Positions 31,233-40,437 of a stretch of DNA of 64,000 bases are shown here, in pieces. The DNA lies in NCBI GenBank assembly GCA_947374225.1, contig CANCAY010000002.1, positions 1 through 64,000 on the forward strand, given 5' to 3'. Numbering within the stretch: position 1 is the stretch's first letter; the number at the start of each line of letters is the position of its first letter. The translations under genes and the position numbers were made by a program. A model generated the notes under the pieces. It did not search any database. It saw only the letters and a list, made by a program, of their open reading frames with translations, and was not told the DNA's origin. Source of the DNA: Chitinophagaceae bacterium (GTDB taxonomy: Bacteria > Bacteroidota > Bacteroidia > Chitinophagales > Chitinophagaceae).

Positions 31233-33770
31233 ATGTCTGAGACAAACACATCACAATTTTGGAAATTAGATATTAATTATTGGATCAATAATTTATCTAG
31301 TTCTAGTGATGGTTTGTCTCATTTTATTGCTACTAATAGGCTTAACGCTCAAGTTAAATCTAAAAGAAAACTATCCGGTTTTCAAAAAGACCTGCTCTTA
31401 TTTGCAAGCCAGTACAAGAGCCCATTAATGATTCTTCTTATTGGGGCTGTTATTTTATCTGCGTTCCTAGGAGACCATTCCGATGTTTATATCATACTTA
31501 CAATAGTAGTATCTACTGGAACATTAAGTTTTATACAAGAAAGAAATGCTAGTAAGGTAGTTGAGCAATTACAATCCATGATCACTATTAAAAGTGAGGT
31601 TCTGAGGGATGGAATTGTATTTCAAATAGCTTCCAATTTAATCGTCGCTGGAGATGTCATTTTATTTAAAGCAGGTGATATTGTTCCAGCGGACTGTATG
31701 TTAATAGAAGTGAATGACTTGAATGTAAATGAATCAAGTTTAACAGGGGAGTCCTTCCCCGTAAGAAAAGAATTGAACGCCATTGGTGACGTTTCAGAAT
31801 TGTCTAACAGAATTAATTGCATTTGGGAGGGCACGCATATTGTAAGTGGTAATGCGAAAGCGTTGGTTATTAATACTGGAGACAATACAATTTTTGGATC
31901 TATTTCTAGTCAGGCTGCTGTTACTTATGAAACCTCTTTCGAAAAAGGCATTAAGAAATTTGGATACTTCTTAATGACCATTACATTATTACTCTCTGTT
32001 TTTATTTTAATTGTTAATCTAAATGCGCATAAAAGCATTGTTGAGTCGGCTTTATTTGCATTGGCCTTAGCTGTCGGCATGGCCCCTGAATTGCTTCCCG
32101 CCATTACTACTATTGCAATGAGTGCGGGTGCTAAGAAAATGCTTGAAAAAAAAGTGATCGTTAAAAAGCTAACGTCTATTCAAAATTTAGGAGAGGTTAA
32201 TTTATTGTGTACCGATAAGACGGGTACTATTACAGCTGGTTTAATTACTGTAAAGGGAATCCTAGACTTTAACGGTAATGAATCTGATCAGGTTAAACAA
32301 TTGGCATTTTGGAATGCCTGCTTACAGTCGGGGTATGGAAATCCTATTGACGATGCTTTGAAACAATTAAACCTAGACCCAAAATTAATTCCAGTTAAAA
32401 TAGACGAAGTGCCTTATGACTTTACTAGAAAAAGATTGTCTGTATTAGTCGATACGCCTAAGGGTAAGTTGATGATTACTAAGGGTGCATTTAATGAAAT
32501 TTTGGGAATATGTACAAAAGTTAAAATAGACGATACAACAATTCAAATAGACGAATCAAAAGAAGAGAATATTATTAATCATAGTGCCAACTTGCGCAAT
32601 ATTTATGACTCATTCGGATTAGCTGGCTATAGGACTATTGGTATTTGCTATAAGTATATTAACCAATTAACCGTTCAAAGTATTGACGAGCACGATATGG
32701 TTTTTGCAGGGTTTATTCAATTAGAGGATCCGATTAAATCTGATATTATTGATACCATTGCGGCCTTGAATCAACTTTCAGTGGAGCTTAAAATAATTAC
32801 TGGAGACAATCAAAATATTGCAAAGTCTATTGCTTTAAAACTGGGTATTCAAAACCCAATCCTACTAACTGGTAAGGAAGTGCAGGAGTCTAATAACATT
32901 GACTTATTAGCAAAAATAAATCAGACACATATTTTTGCCGAAGTGGAGCCGCAGCAAAAAGAACGCATTATTCAGTTGCTAAAAAACACCTACACAGTTG
33001 CTTATATTGGTGACGGCATTAATGATGTTTCGGCTATTAACATTGCAGATGTTGGCATTTCGGTGGACAATGCGGTTGATATTGCTAAAGAAGCGGCAGA
33101 CTTTGTTTTAATGGAAAAGAATTTAATGGTCATTGTAGACGGCATTCAAGAAGGAAGAAAAACATTTACAAATACTTTAAAATATATCTTCATTAATACT
33201 GGTTCAACTTTTGGAAATATGTTTAGTGTTGTTATAGCATCGCTTTATCTTCCTTTTTTGCCCATGCTGCCTAAACAAATATTACTTACTAATTTTATTA
33301 CAGACCTTCCTTATTTATCCATCTCTTCGGATAATGTAGATAAAGAACAAGTACAAAAGCCCGGCAAATGGGACTTGAAATTAATAAGAAGGTATATGGT
33401 TCTTTTTGGAATTCATAGTACTGTATTTGACTTATGCACTTTCTATATTTTATTGAATGTATTGAAAGTTAAAGAAGGGGCATTCCAAACTGGCTGGTTT
33501 GTAGAGTCGGTACTTACTGAGTTACTTATCTTATTCATTATTCGTACTCCTAATAAATTTTTCAAAAGTAAGCCCGGCAAATATTTGATCATTTTGAGTA
33601 TTTTGGCACTCATTGTAACCATTGTGTTGCCTTATACTGAAGTTGGCACACAGGTTGGTCTTGTAGCGATGCCGTTTAAATTTTTATTAGCCATGATTTC
33701 CATTGTACTTGCCTATATAGTAACAGCAGATATGCTTAAGGTTTGGTTCTTCAGGAAATATCAGCAGTAG
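31233..33770 (+). CDS. mgtA: magnesium-translocating P-type ATPase
   Basis: NLLCTDKTGTITAG, MAPELLPAITTIAMSAGAKKMLEKKVIVKKL, IGDGINDVSAINIADVGISVDNAVDIAKEAADFVLMEK. Confidence 0.95.
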   Translation: MSETNTSQFWKLDINYWINNLSSSSDGLSHFIATNRLNAQVKSKRKLSGFQKDLLLFASQYKSPLMILLIGAVILSAFLGDHSDVYIILTIVVSTGTLSFIQERNASKVVEQLQSMITIKSEVLRDGIVFQIASNLIVAGDVILFKAGDIVPADCMLIEVNDLNVNESSLTGESFPVRKELNAIGDVSELSNRINCIWEGTHIVSGNAKALVINTGDNTIFGSISSQAAVTYETSFEKGIKKFGYFLMTITLLLSVFILIVNLNAHKSIVESALFALALAVGMAPELLPAITTIAMSAGAKKMLEKKVIVKKLTSIQNLGEVNLLCTDKTGTITAGLITVKGILDFNGNESDQVKQLAFWNACLQSGYGNPIDDALKQLNLDPKLIPVKIDEVPYDFTRKRLSVLVDTPKGKLMITKGAFNEILGICTKVKIDDTTIQIDESKEENIINHSANLRNIYDSFGLAGYRTIGICYKYINQLTVQSIDEHDMVFAGFIQLEDPIKSDIIDTIAALNQLSVELKIITGDNQNIAKSIALKLGIQNPILLTGKEVQESNNIDLLAKINQTHIFAEVEPQQKERIIQLLKNTYTVAYIGDGINDVSAINIADVGISVDNAVDIAKEAADFVLMEKNLMVIVDGIQEGRKTFTNTLKYIFINTGSTFGNMFSVVIASLYLPFLPMLPKQILLTNFITDLPYLSISSDNVDKEQVQKPGKWDLKLIRRYMVLFGIHSTVFDLCTFYILLNVLKVKEGAFQTGWFVESVLTELLILFIIRTPNKFFKSKPGKYLIILSILALIVTIVLPYTEVGTQVGLVAMPFKFLLAMISIVLAYIVTADMLKVWFFRKYQQ

Positions 33771-33790
33771 TATTTATCTTTTATTTGATC

Positions 33791-34627
33791 TTAATCTTTT
33801 GGGAAATCTGCGCCTTCAGAAACTGTTGCCCAATTATCAAAATCATTTTTTAATTCTTCTAATTTTATTCTAGCACCTTTTAAAGCAGCAGCGCCTAATA
33901 ATAATCGTAATGGCGGATTGGCTGTTTCTGTAACTTGAATCATTGCTTTTGCTGCTCTTACAGGATCCCCTGGTTGTGCCCCACTGTAACCTCTAATGTC
34001 GCCCATATTCTTCCATGCGGTACTTTGATAGTCTTCAATATTTTTAGGTCCGTCTTTTGCAGAACGACCAGCCCAGTCCGTTCTAAATCCACTAGGCGCT
34101 ATGATAGTTACATGAATGCCTAATGGAGCTACTTCTTTGTACAATGACTCGCTTAAACCGTCAACTGCATATTTGGTTGCATTATAAAATCCAACGCCAG
34201 GGAAGGACCTTAAACCCCCTATAGATGCAATATTCAAAATATGACCTGTTTTGCGTGAACGCATATGGGGTAATACTTCCTGAGTCATATTGGCTAATCC
34301 AAAAACATTAATTTCAAACATCTTTCTAATCTCGGCTTCCTCACTTTCTTCCACTGATGCAAAATATCCAATACCTGCATTATTTACTAATACGTCTATT
34401 TGTCCAAATTTTTCAATCGTTGCATTTACTGCTTCCTTGATTTCAGAAGCTTTGGTAACGTCCAATTGTACAGCAATAGCAGTCTCGGGATATTGTTCAA
34501 CAATGTCTTTAATATCTGCCGTACTTCTTGAAGCTACTGCTACTTTATAGCCTTGAGCCAGTGTTTCAAGTGCTAATGCACGTCCAAATCCTGTTGAACA
34601 TCCTGTTATTAACCAAACTTTAGTCAT
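33791..34627 (-). CDS. short-chain dehydrogenase/reductase
   Basis: WLITGCSTGFGRALA, DVLVNNAGIGYF, YNATKYAVDGLSE. Confidence 0.95.
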   Translation of the reverse strand: MTKVWLITGCSTGFGRALALETLAQGYKVAVASRSTADIKDIVEQYPETAIAVQLDVTKASEIKEAVNATIEKFGQIDVLVNNAGIGYFASVEESEEAEIRKMFEINVFGLANMTQEVLPHMRSRKTGHILNIASIGGLRSFPGVGFYNATKYAVDGLSESLYKEVAPLGIHVTIIAPSGFRTDWAGRSAKDGPKNIEDYQSTAWKNMGDIRGYSGAQPGDPVRAAKAMIQVTETANPPLRLLLGAAALKGARIKLEELKNDFDNWATVSEGADFPKD

Positions 34628-34716
34628 TTATTTTTTTTGCAATCTAGTCAAAAGCGCATGAAGTAATTTACTTTTTAAGTAACTTTTGTTCAAGTAATAA
34701 AAATTAAATAAATATT

Positions 34717-35694
34717 ATGGAAATTATTAAAATTATAACTGAAAATATTAAGGGCTTTTTTGGGATGGAAGGATTGTTGCAAATTATTAAAACTGGTAAT
34801 TATTCAACGCTTCTAACTTATGAAGGAATCACTACCGCCATTGGTCCTATATTGCCAATTGTTTTAGTGTTAGAGTTAGTGAGGGGATTATTATATAAGA
34901 AGTTTAAAGTGGTTGCTTATAAAATTCCCTTCTTCACTTATGTATTTAATTCAATTATTGGAAGATACCTTTCAATAGGAATGACCATGTTTTGTATTGG
35001 GTTATTTGAACAGCATGCTTTAGTTAAAATTCCTTTTAGTTGGTACGGCTTTATAATTGGTTATATTATTTGGGAGTTTGCACATTTTATTTATCATTAT
35101 CTAGCACATAAAGTAAGATTGTTTTGGTGCTTACATGCTTCACATCATGCACCAACGAACATGAATTTATCTGTGTCGTATGCTCACTTTTTTTTAGAAG
35201 GACCTTATGCCGATATTATTAGAACTTCAATTTGTATGTTAGCAGGTGTGCCACCTCCAATGTTATTTGCAATTATGTTTATAGACGGCACTTGGGGTTC
35301 GTTTATTCATATTGGGGAATCTCTTTTGAAAGATGCACGACTTGGTTTTATTGGTAAGCTAATTCTAACCCCTTCGCATCATAGAGTACATCATGCAAAG
35401 AATGTGGAATATATGGACACTAACTTCTGTAATTTATTAAATATCTGGGACCGACTTTTTAAAACCTATCAACCAGAAAAATCAACTGTTCAGATTGAAT
35501 ACGGTACAACAAGAACAATCAAACCGGATAGTTTTTTAGACGCTTATTTTGGCGAAATTATTTCCTTATCCAAAGACGTATATAATGCTCCTGGGATAGC
35601 CAATAAGATACTTTATATTTTTATGCCACCAGGCTGGAGTCATACTGGAGACCATAAAACTGCAGCAGTTATGAAATTGAATTCAAAAGCCTAA
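34717..35694 (+). CDS. sterol desaturase / fatty-acid hydroxylase-family protein
   Basis: HFIYHYLAH, HASHH, HHRVHH histidine clusters. Confidence 0.92.
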   Translation: MEIIKIITENIKGFFGMEGLLQIIKTGNYSTLLTYEGITTAIGPILPIVLVLELVRGLLYKKFKVVAYKIPFFTYVFNSIIGRYLSIGMTMFCIGLFEQHALVKIPFSWYGFIIGYIIWEFAHFIYHYLAHKVRLFWCLHASHHAPTNMNLSVSYAHFFLEGPYADIIRTSICMLAGVPPPMLFAIMFIDGTWGSFIHIGESLLKDARLGFIGKLILTPSHHRVHHAKNVEYMDTNFCNLLNIWDRLFKTYQPEKSTVQIEYGTTRTIKPDSFLDAYFGEIISLSKDVYNAPGIANKILYIFMPPGWSHTGDHKTAAVMKLNSKA

Positions 35695-35749
35695 TTATTT
35701 ATCGTAAATTTGCGCCGATTCTAATTTATCAATCAATTCAATTTGAACT

Positions 35750-36316
35750 ATGAAATCTACCCTTGGCAATAACCTAAAAGAAAGATCAGAAGGACTATGT
35801 GAACTTTGCGCTACCAATCAAGCTACTTGTGCTTATGCGGTGAGTCCTAAAAGTAACGACGTGATTGAGAATGAAGTTGCTTTATGTGACACTTGTCTAT
35901 CTATTATAGAAGGGGCGGATGCGGGTAGTCATTGGCAGTGTTTAGCTGGTAGTATCTGGAATACAGAGCCTAGTGTACAAGCTTTAAGTTATAGAATTTT
36001 ATATGGTGTAAGAGACCAAGAATGGGCTAGTGAAATAATTAGCTCAGTTGAATTAGACGAGACAGTAGTTACTTGGGCAGAATCTGCTTATCAAGTTTCA
36101 GCATTGCATGTTGATAGTAATGGCACACCATTAGAAAGTGGAGACACCATAGTTTTAACGCAGCAGTTAAATGTAAAGGGAGCCAATTTTATGGCACCAA
36201 AGGGAACTATTGTGAGAAAGATCAGGTTGGTTCCTGACAATGCAGAACAGATTGAGGGCAAGGTAAACGGGGATACAATCGTAATTTTAACAAAATTTGT
36301 TAAGAAATCAGTATAG
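35750..36316 (+). CDS. PhnA-domain protein
   Basis: GLCELCATNQATCAYAVSP Zn-ribbon; C-terminal DSNGTPLESGDTIVLTQQLNVKGANFMAPKGTIVRKIRLVPDNAEQIEGKVNGDTIVILTKFVKK. Confidence 0.95.
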   Translation: MKSTLGNNLKERSEGLCELCATNQATCAYAVSPKSNDVIENEVALCDTCLSIIEGADAGSHWQCLAGSIWNTEPSVQALSYRILYGVRDQEWASEIISSVELDETVVTWAESAYQVSALHVDSNGTPLESGDTIVLTQQLNVKGANFMAPKGTIVRKIRLVPDNAEQIEGKVNGDTIVILTKFVKKSV

Positions 36317-36346
36317 ATTCATTTTACTTTTTTTTATAATATTAAG

Positions 36347-36375
36347 CCACTTACTAGACTGTAAGTGGTTTTTTA
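36347..36375 (+). terminator. rho-independent terminator after PhnA-domain gene
   Basis: CCACTTAC-TAGACT-GTAAGTGGTTTTTT. Confidence 0.88.
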
Positions 36376-36461
36376 TTGACTACAATCAATTAAAAAAACG
36401 ACGGTGGTCAATGAATATTTTCTCATTGACTTTTATTTTCATTCTTAATTAAATCTATCCA

Positions 36462-37862
36462 ATGAAAATAAACACCCCCCTATTGGTTTTATTTACTGCA
36501 TCCATTTTTGGATGTGCAAAAATGGAAACCGCACAAGTTATGACGCCACAAAGTCAAGTTGTATTAGATTCTAATCGAATTAAATCTAATGCACTATCCA
36601 CTTCCAAAAAGTATTATGTTGACCCTGCTTCTACTTCCACTACTTCTAATGGAACCTTAGTTTATCCCTTTAAAACCATCAGCCAAGTTAATAATACTGC
36701 ATTGTATGCTGGTGATTCGGTCTTTTTTAAAAGAGGGCAAACATTTACAGGAAGGCTCTATATTAGTAAGTCTGGTACCGTTGACAACCCAATTGTTTTT
36801 ACCAATTATGGGACCAGTAATTCGCTACCCATTTTTGATAATGCTATTTCAAATGTAGTAACAATTGCAAATGCAAAATATGTTGAACTAAATGGCATTA
36901 AAATTATTGACAATACTATGAGCGTAACAGATCATTCTATTCAAGCTAAAATTAGTTATGCAATTATTTTAAATAATTCAAGTTATTGTACCATTAGCAA
37001 TTGTGATATTTCATTAGTTGGAGTGGGGGTTGAATTAACACCTACTTCAAATTACAATACTATTAAGAAAAATTCCATCACCAATTTACGCATGGTAAAA
37101 AATACGCCAACAACTATTAATGCGAATGACGATTTTGGAGCAAATGGATTAGTAGTAGAAAGTTCTAATAATATTATAACAGGAAATAGATTTGAAGATT
37201 GTTGGGCTAATAGCTACGACTATGTGTTTGATGGCGGCGCTGTTGAATTGTATGGCACTGCTATTAGTAATAATCGTATCGTCTATAATACTATTATAAA
37301 TAGCTGTGGATTTGTAGAAGTGGGAAGTAGTACCAATGGAATTTGTGATAATACCGTGGTGGCTTACAATAAAATTATTAATTCAGCAGGTACAGGTACT
37401 TTTCAAACCTCGGGAACTTTTGCTGTAAAAATTAGTAATTTTCAATACTACAATAATAATTTTATTGAAACGGCGAAGCAATTTACAAAACCATCTGTTT
37501 TATTTTACAGTTCACTTAAAACTCCGCCAGTTGGAATGGTAGTATTAAAGAACAATGTATTTTGGTTGTCGTCTGGGGTTAATATATTCCCTTCTTATTT
37601 CAATAATGGGGCAGTTGCTCATAGTAATAATATATTTAGACTAGCAGTTGGAACAGTTGGTATTACTTTAAATACAAGCGAACTGTTAAGCAGCAATCTT
37701 AATTTGTTTACTAATTCTGCTGGCTTGCCATCTAATTGGGATTATACTTTATTGTCAGGCACGCCTCCAATTAATTTTGGGACTAATGTTGGCTTTGGTA
37801 ATGACTTTAATGGCAATCCAATTATAAGTAGTCCAGATGCAGGCATATTAGAGAAGAATTAA
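36462..37862 (+). CDS. right-handed parallel beta-helix lipoprotein
   Basis: Lipobox LFTASIFGCAK; KKYYVDPASTSTTSNGTLVYPFKTISQVN; repeated N-I/V beta-helix coils. Confidence 0.8.
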   Translation: MKINTPLLVLFTASIFGCAKMETAQVMTPQSQVVLDSNRIKSNALSTSKKYYVDPASTSTTSNGTLVYPFKTISQVNNTALYAGDSVFFKRGQTFTGRLYISKSGTVDNPIVFTNYGTSNSLPIFDNAISNVVTIANAKYVELNGIKIIDNTMSVTDHSIQAKISYAIILNNSSYCTISNCDISLVGVGVELTPTSNYNTIKKNSITNLRMVKNTPTTINANDDFGANGLVVESSNNIITGNRFEDCWANSYDYVFDGGAVELYGTAISNNRIVYNTIINSCGFVEVGSSTNGICDNTVVAYNKIINSAGTGTFQTSGTFAVKISNFQYYNNNFIETAKQFTKPSVLFYSSLKTPPVGMVVLKNNVFWLSSGVNIFPSYFNNGAVAHSNNIFRLAVGTVGITLNTSELLSSNLNLFTNSAGLPSNWDYTLLSGTPPINFGTNVGFGNDFNGNPIISSPDAGILEKN

Positions 37863-37899
37863 ACATTATTTTAATTAACAATTAAAGTGAATTATTTTT

Positions 37900-38451
37900 C
37901 TAAAGTGAATCAAATTTAAAATAGCCTAAATGCAATTCGTCTATAACTAATTCGCTTGCCGGGCTTAAACTTATTTGATATTTTGCTTTTGTAGCGTCGC
38001 TGAGAATTTCATTTACATTATAAATATCGTCTACGTCTACTCCGTATTTGTCGTCAATATGCGAGTTAGCTCCTTCAAAATGGGTGTGTTTAAAGAATGC
38101 AGATTGTTTAGCTATACTTACTGCTTTTGCCATATCCGGTGCCGCAATGACCATTTTATAATGAAATTCTTCAAATTCGTCTTTTTTATAACCTCCTAGA
38201 TTAATGAAATACAATTGTTGACCAGCAGTTATTAATGGTTCTGATTTCTCTAATATTGTTATATTTTGACCATTTACCTGGGTCACTTCTCTCCATCCGT
38301 CAACATGCATTTTGCCCTTTGCTTCTGGCCAAAACTGTATCATCTCCGATTTTAAATCTTTCAATTCGTTCGCAATACCGAAGTACATATCATGCTGTTC
38401 TGTATGTCTTCCTTTTGGCTTGCATCCAATTAATATCATAAATAGTTTCAT
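37900..38451 (-). CDS. DUF1543-domain protein
   Basis: MILIGCKPKGRHTEQHDMYFGIA, INLGGYKKDEFEEFHYKMVIAA. Confidence 0.8.
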   Translation of the reverse strand: MKLFMILIGCKPKGRHTEQHDMYFGIANELKDLKSEMIQFWPEAKGKMHVDGWREVTQVNGQNITILEKSEPLITAGQQLYFINLGGYKKDEFEEFHYKMVIAAPDMAKAVSIAKQSAFFKHTHFEGANSHIDDKYGVDVDDIYNVNEILSDATKAKYQISLSPASELVIDELHLGYFKFDSL

Positions 38452-38501
38452 GTATCTAATTTAAATAAAAGTACCTTTATGCTTCGAAAAAACAAATTAT
38501 T

Positions 38502-39680
38502 TTGAAATTTATAGACTTAGGACTGGATCAACGAATATTAGACGGAATTGACGCAATGGGCTACGAAACGGCAACACCCGTTCAACAACAGGTAATGGTG
38601 CCAATATTGGAAGGTAAGGATATCATTGCAGCAGCTCAAACAGGTACAGGGAAAACAGCCGCGTTTTTATTACCATTATTACACAGACTTATTACATCGC
38701 CTCATCATGCAGGGGACATAAATGCACTAATCATAGTTCCAACTCGCGAATTGGCTATTCAAATTGCAGAGGGGTTAGAAGGGCTAGCTTATTTTACTGA
38801 CGTTAGTTCTATCGCAGTTTATGGAGGTGGAGATGGTAATTCCTTCGCAGCAGAGAAGAAAGCTTTAACAACAGGTGCTGATATTGTAGTATGTACTCCT
38901 GGAAGAATGATTGCACATTTAAATATGGGCTACGTAAAATTAAAAGGACTTAAGTATTTGGTTTTAGATGAAGCAGATAGAATGTTGGACATGGGATTTA
39001 ATGACGATATCGCTAAAATCATAACGTATTTGCCTGCCGAGCGTCAGAACTTATTATTCTCTGCAACCATGCCGCAAAAAATGCGTGCGTTGGCCAATAA
39101 AATTTTGAGAAATCCGGTTGAAATTAATATTGCCATTTCAAAGCCGCCTGAGCAAATTGTTCAGAAGGCATTTGTAGTATATGAAGCGCAGAAAGTAGGT
39201 ATTATAAAGGATATGCTTAGATCCAAGAAGTATACCAAAGTGATTGTCTTTTGTTCTAAAAAGCAAAATGTAAAGACCTTGACTGCCGAATTAAAAAGAG
39301 CCAATTTAGCAGCGGAAGAAATTCACTCCGACTTGGATCAAAAAAGCAGGGAACAATATTTACAAGATTTCAGAAATCAGAAAGTTAATATTTTAGTAGC
39401 TACAGATATTTTAAGCAGAGGTATAGATATTGAAGACATTGACCTAGTTATTAATTACGATGTACCTAATGACGGGGAAGACTATATTCACCGAATTGGA
39501 AGAACTGCTAGAGCTGCCACGTCGGGCACTGCGTTTACACTGGTTAGTGAAAAGGAGCAAAACAAGTTTGCTGACATTGAGGAATTACTTGGTGCACCAG
39601 TCCTTAAAGGCACGGTCCCAGAGAATTTCGGACCTACGCCTAATTACAATCCAAGACCAAGAAGGCCACAAAGAAGATAG
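38502..39680 (+). CDS. DEAD-box RNA helicase (RhlE-like)
   Basis: TTG start. AAQTGTGKTAAF, PTRELAIQI, DEADRMLDMGF, SATMP, HRIGRTARA. Confidence 0.96.
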   Translation: MKFIDLGLDQRILDGIDAMGYETATPVQQQVMVPILEGKDIIAAAQTGTGKTAAFLLPLLHRLITSPHHAGDINALIIVPTRELAIQIAEGLEGLAYFTDVSSIAVYGGGDGNSFAAEKKALTTGADIVVCTPGRMIAHLNMGYVKLKGLKYLVLDEADRMLDMGFNDDIAKIITYLPAERQNLLFSATMPQKMRALANKILRNPVEINIAISKPPEQIVQKAFVVYEAQKVGIIKDMLRSKKYTKVIVFCSKKQNVKTLTAELKRANLAAEEIHSDLDQKSREQYLQDFRNQKVNILVATDILSRGIDIEDIDLVINYDVPNDGEDYIHRIGRTARAATSGTAFTLVSEKEQNKFADIEELLGAPVLKGTVPENFGPTPNYNPRPRRPQRR

Positions 39681-39711
39681 TTTTTAAAAATTTATAATTA
39701 GTCCTTTAGGA

Positions 39712-39753
39712 CCACAAAAAAAGGATGAGCTTACACTCATCCTTTTTTGTGGG
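39712..39753. terminator. bidirectional terminator between convergent genes
   Basis: CCACAAAAAAAGGATGAG-CTTACA-CTCATCCTTTTTTGTGG. Confidence 0.9.
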
Positions 39754-39783
39754 GGAATTGAACTTGACGCTAATCAAATTTAT

Positions 39784-40434
39784 TTAGAAAGTCTTAGTAC
39801 CATTAGATTGATAACTGTATCTAAATGTATAGTAACGTTGCTTGCTAGATTTTTCTGCGTCTGTTGCAGTAGTAGCTAATGTTACACCACCTTTATAATA
39901 ACAAGAAATTTCAATCTTCGCATATTTCCCAGAAGCAGTTCTAATTACTAAAACTCTTCCTGCTAATGGAGTAATTAAGTTGTTAATTGGATCATAAGTG
40001 TACCAGCCTTTACCACTACCTGTTGTAATAGCGTAGCTAGTAGGCGCATTGTCAGTTTTAAATGCAGAATCTGCAGAGATCGTTTTTAAGTCATCAAACA
40101 AACCAGTAAAAACGAATGCTCCACCTTGGCCAGTGCCACTTGTTCCGCCATTCGTTAAAATTTTCGTACCCGCTAATGCAATATCCCATTTAGTAGAAGC
40201 ACTGTCTGTATTTGGGACAATTGCGTTTTTCTCTAAACTGTAGAACGTGTATTTCCCTGCGCCATAAGGTCCTTGAGCACCGTTACCAATAATAGTATCT
40301 GCCATCAAATCCTTAACTGTATTTGTAGTTATTGTTGCTACAGGAACTACAGTAGTGGTGTCTGATTTAGAACAAGAGAAAATTGCCATGCTTAATGCTA
40401 AGACTTGTAAACTGCTCACGATTGCTTTTTTCAT
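39784..40434 (-). CDS. HmuY-family lipoprotein
   Basis: SCSK lipobox; YTFYSLEKN...STKWDIALAGTKILTNGGTSGTGQGG...GWYTYDPINNLITPLAGRVLVIRTASGKYAKIEI...YYTFRYSYQ. Confidence 0.88.
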   Translation of the reverse strand: MKKAIVSSLQVLALSMAIFSCSKSDTTTVVPVATITTNTVKDLMADTIIGNGAQGPYGAGKYTFYSLEKNAIVPNTDSASTKWDIALAGTKILTNGGTSGTGQGGAFVFTGLFDDLKTISADSAFKTDNAPTSYAITTGSGKGWYTYDPINNLITPLAGRVLVIRTASGKYAKIEISCYYKGGVTLATTATDAEKSSKQRYYTFRYSYQSNGTKTF

Positions 40435-40437
40435 AGT

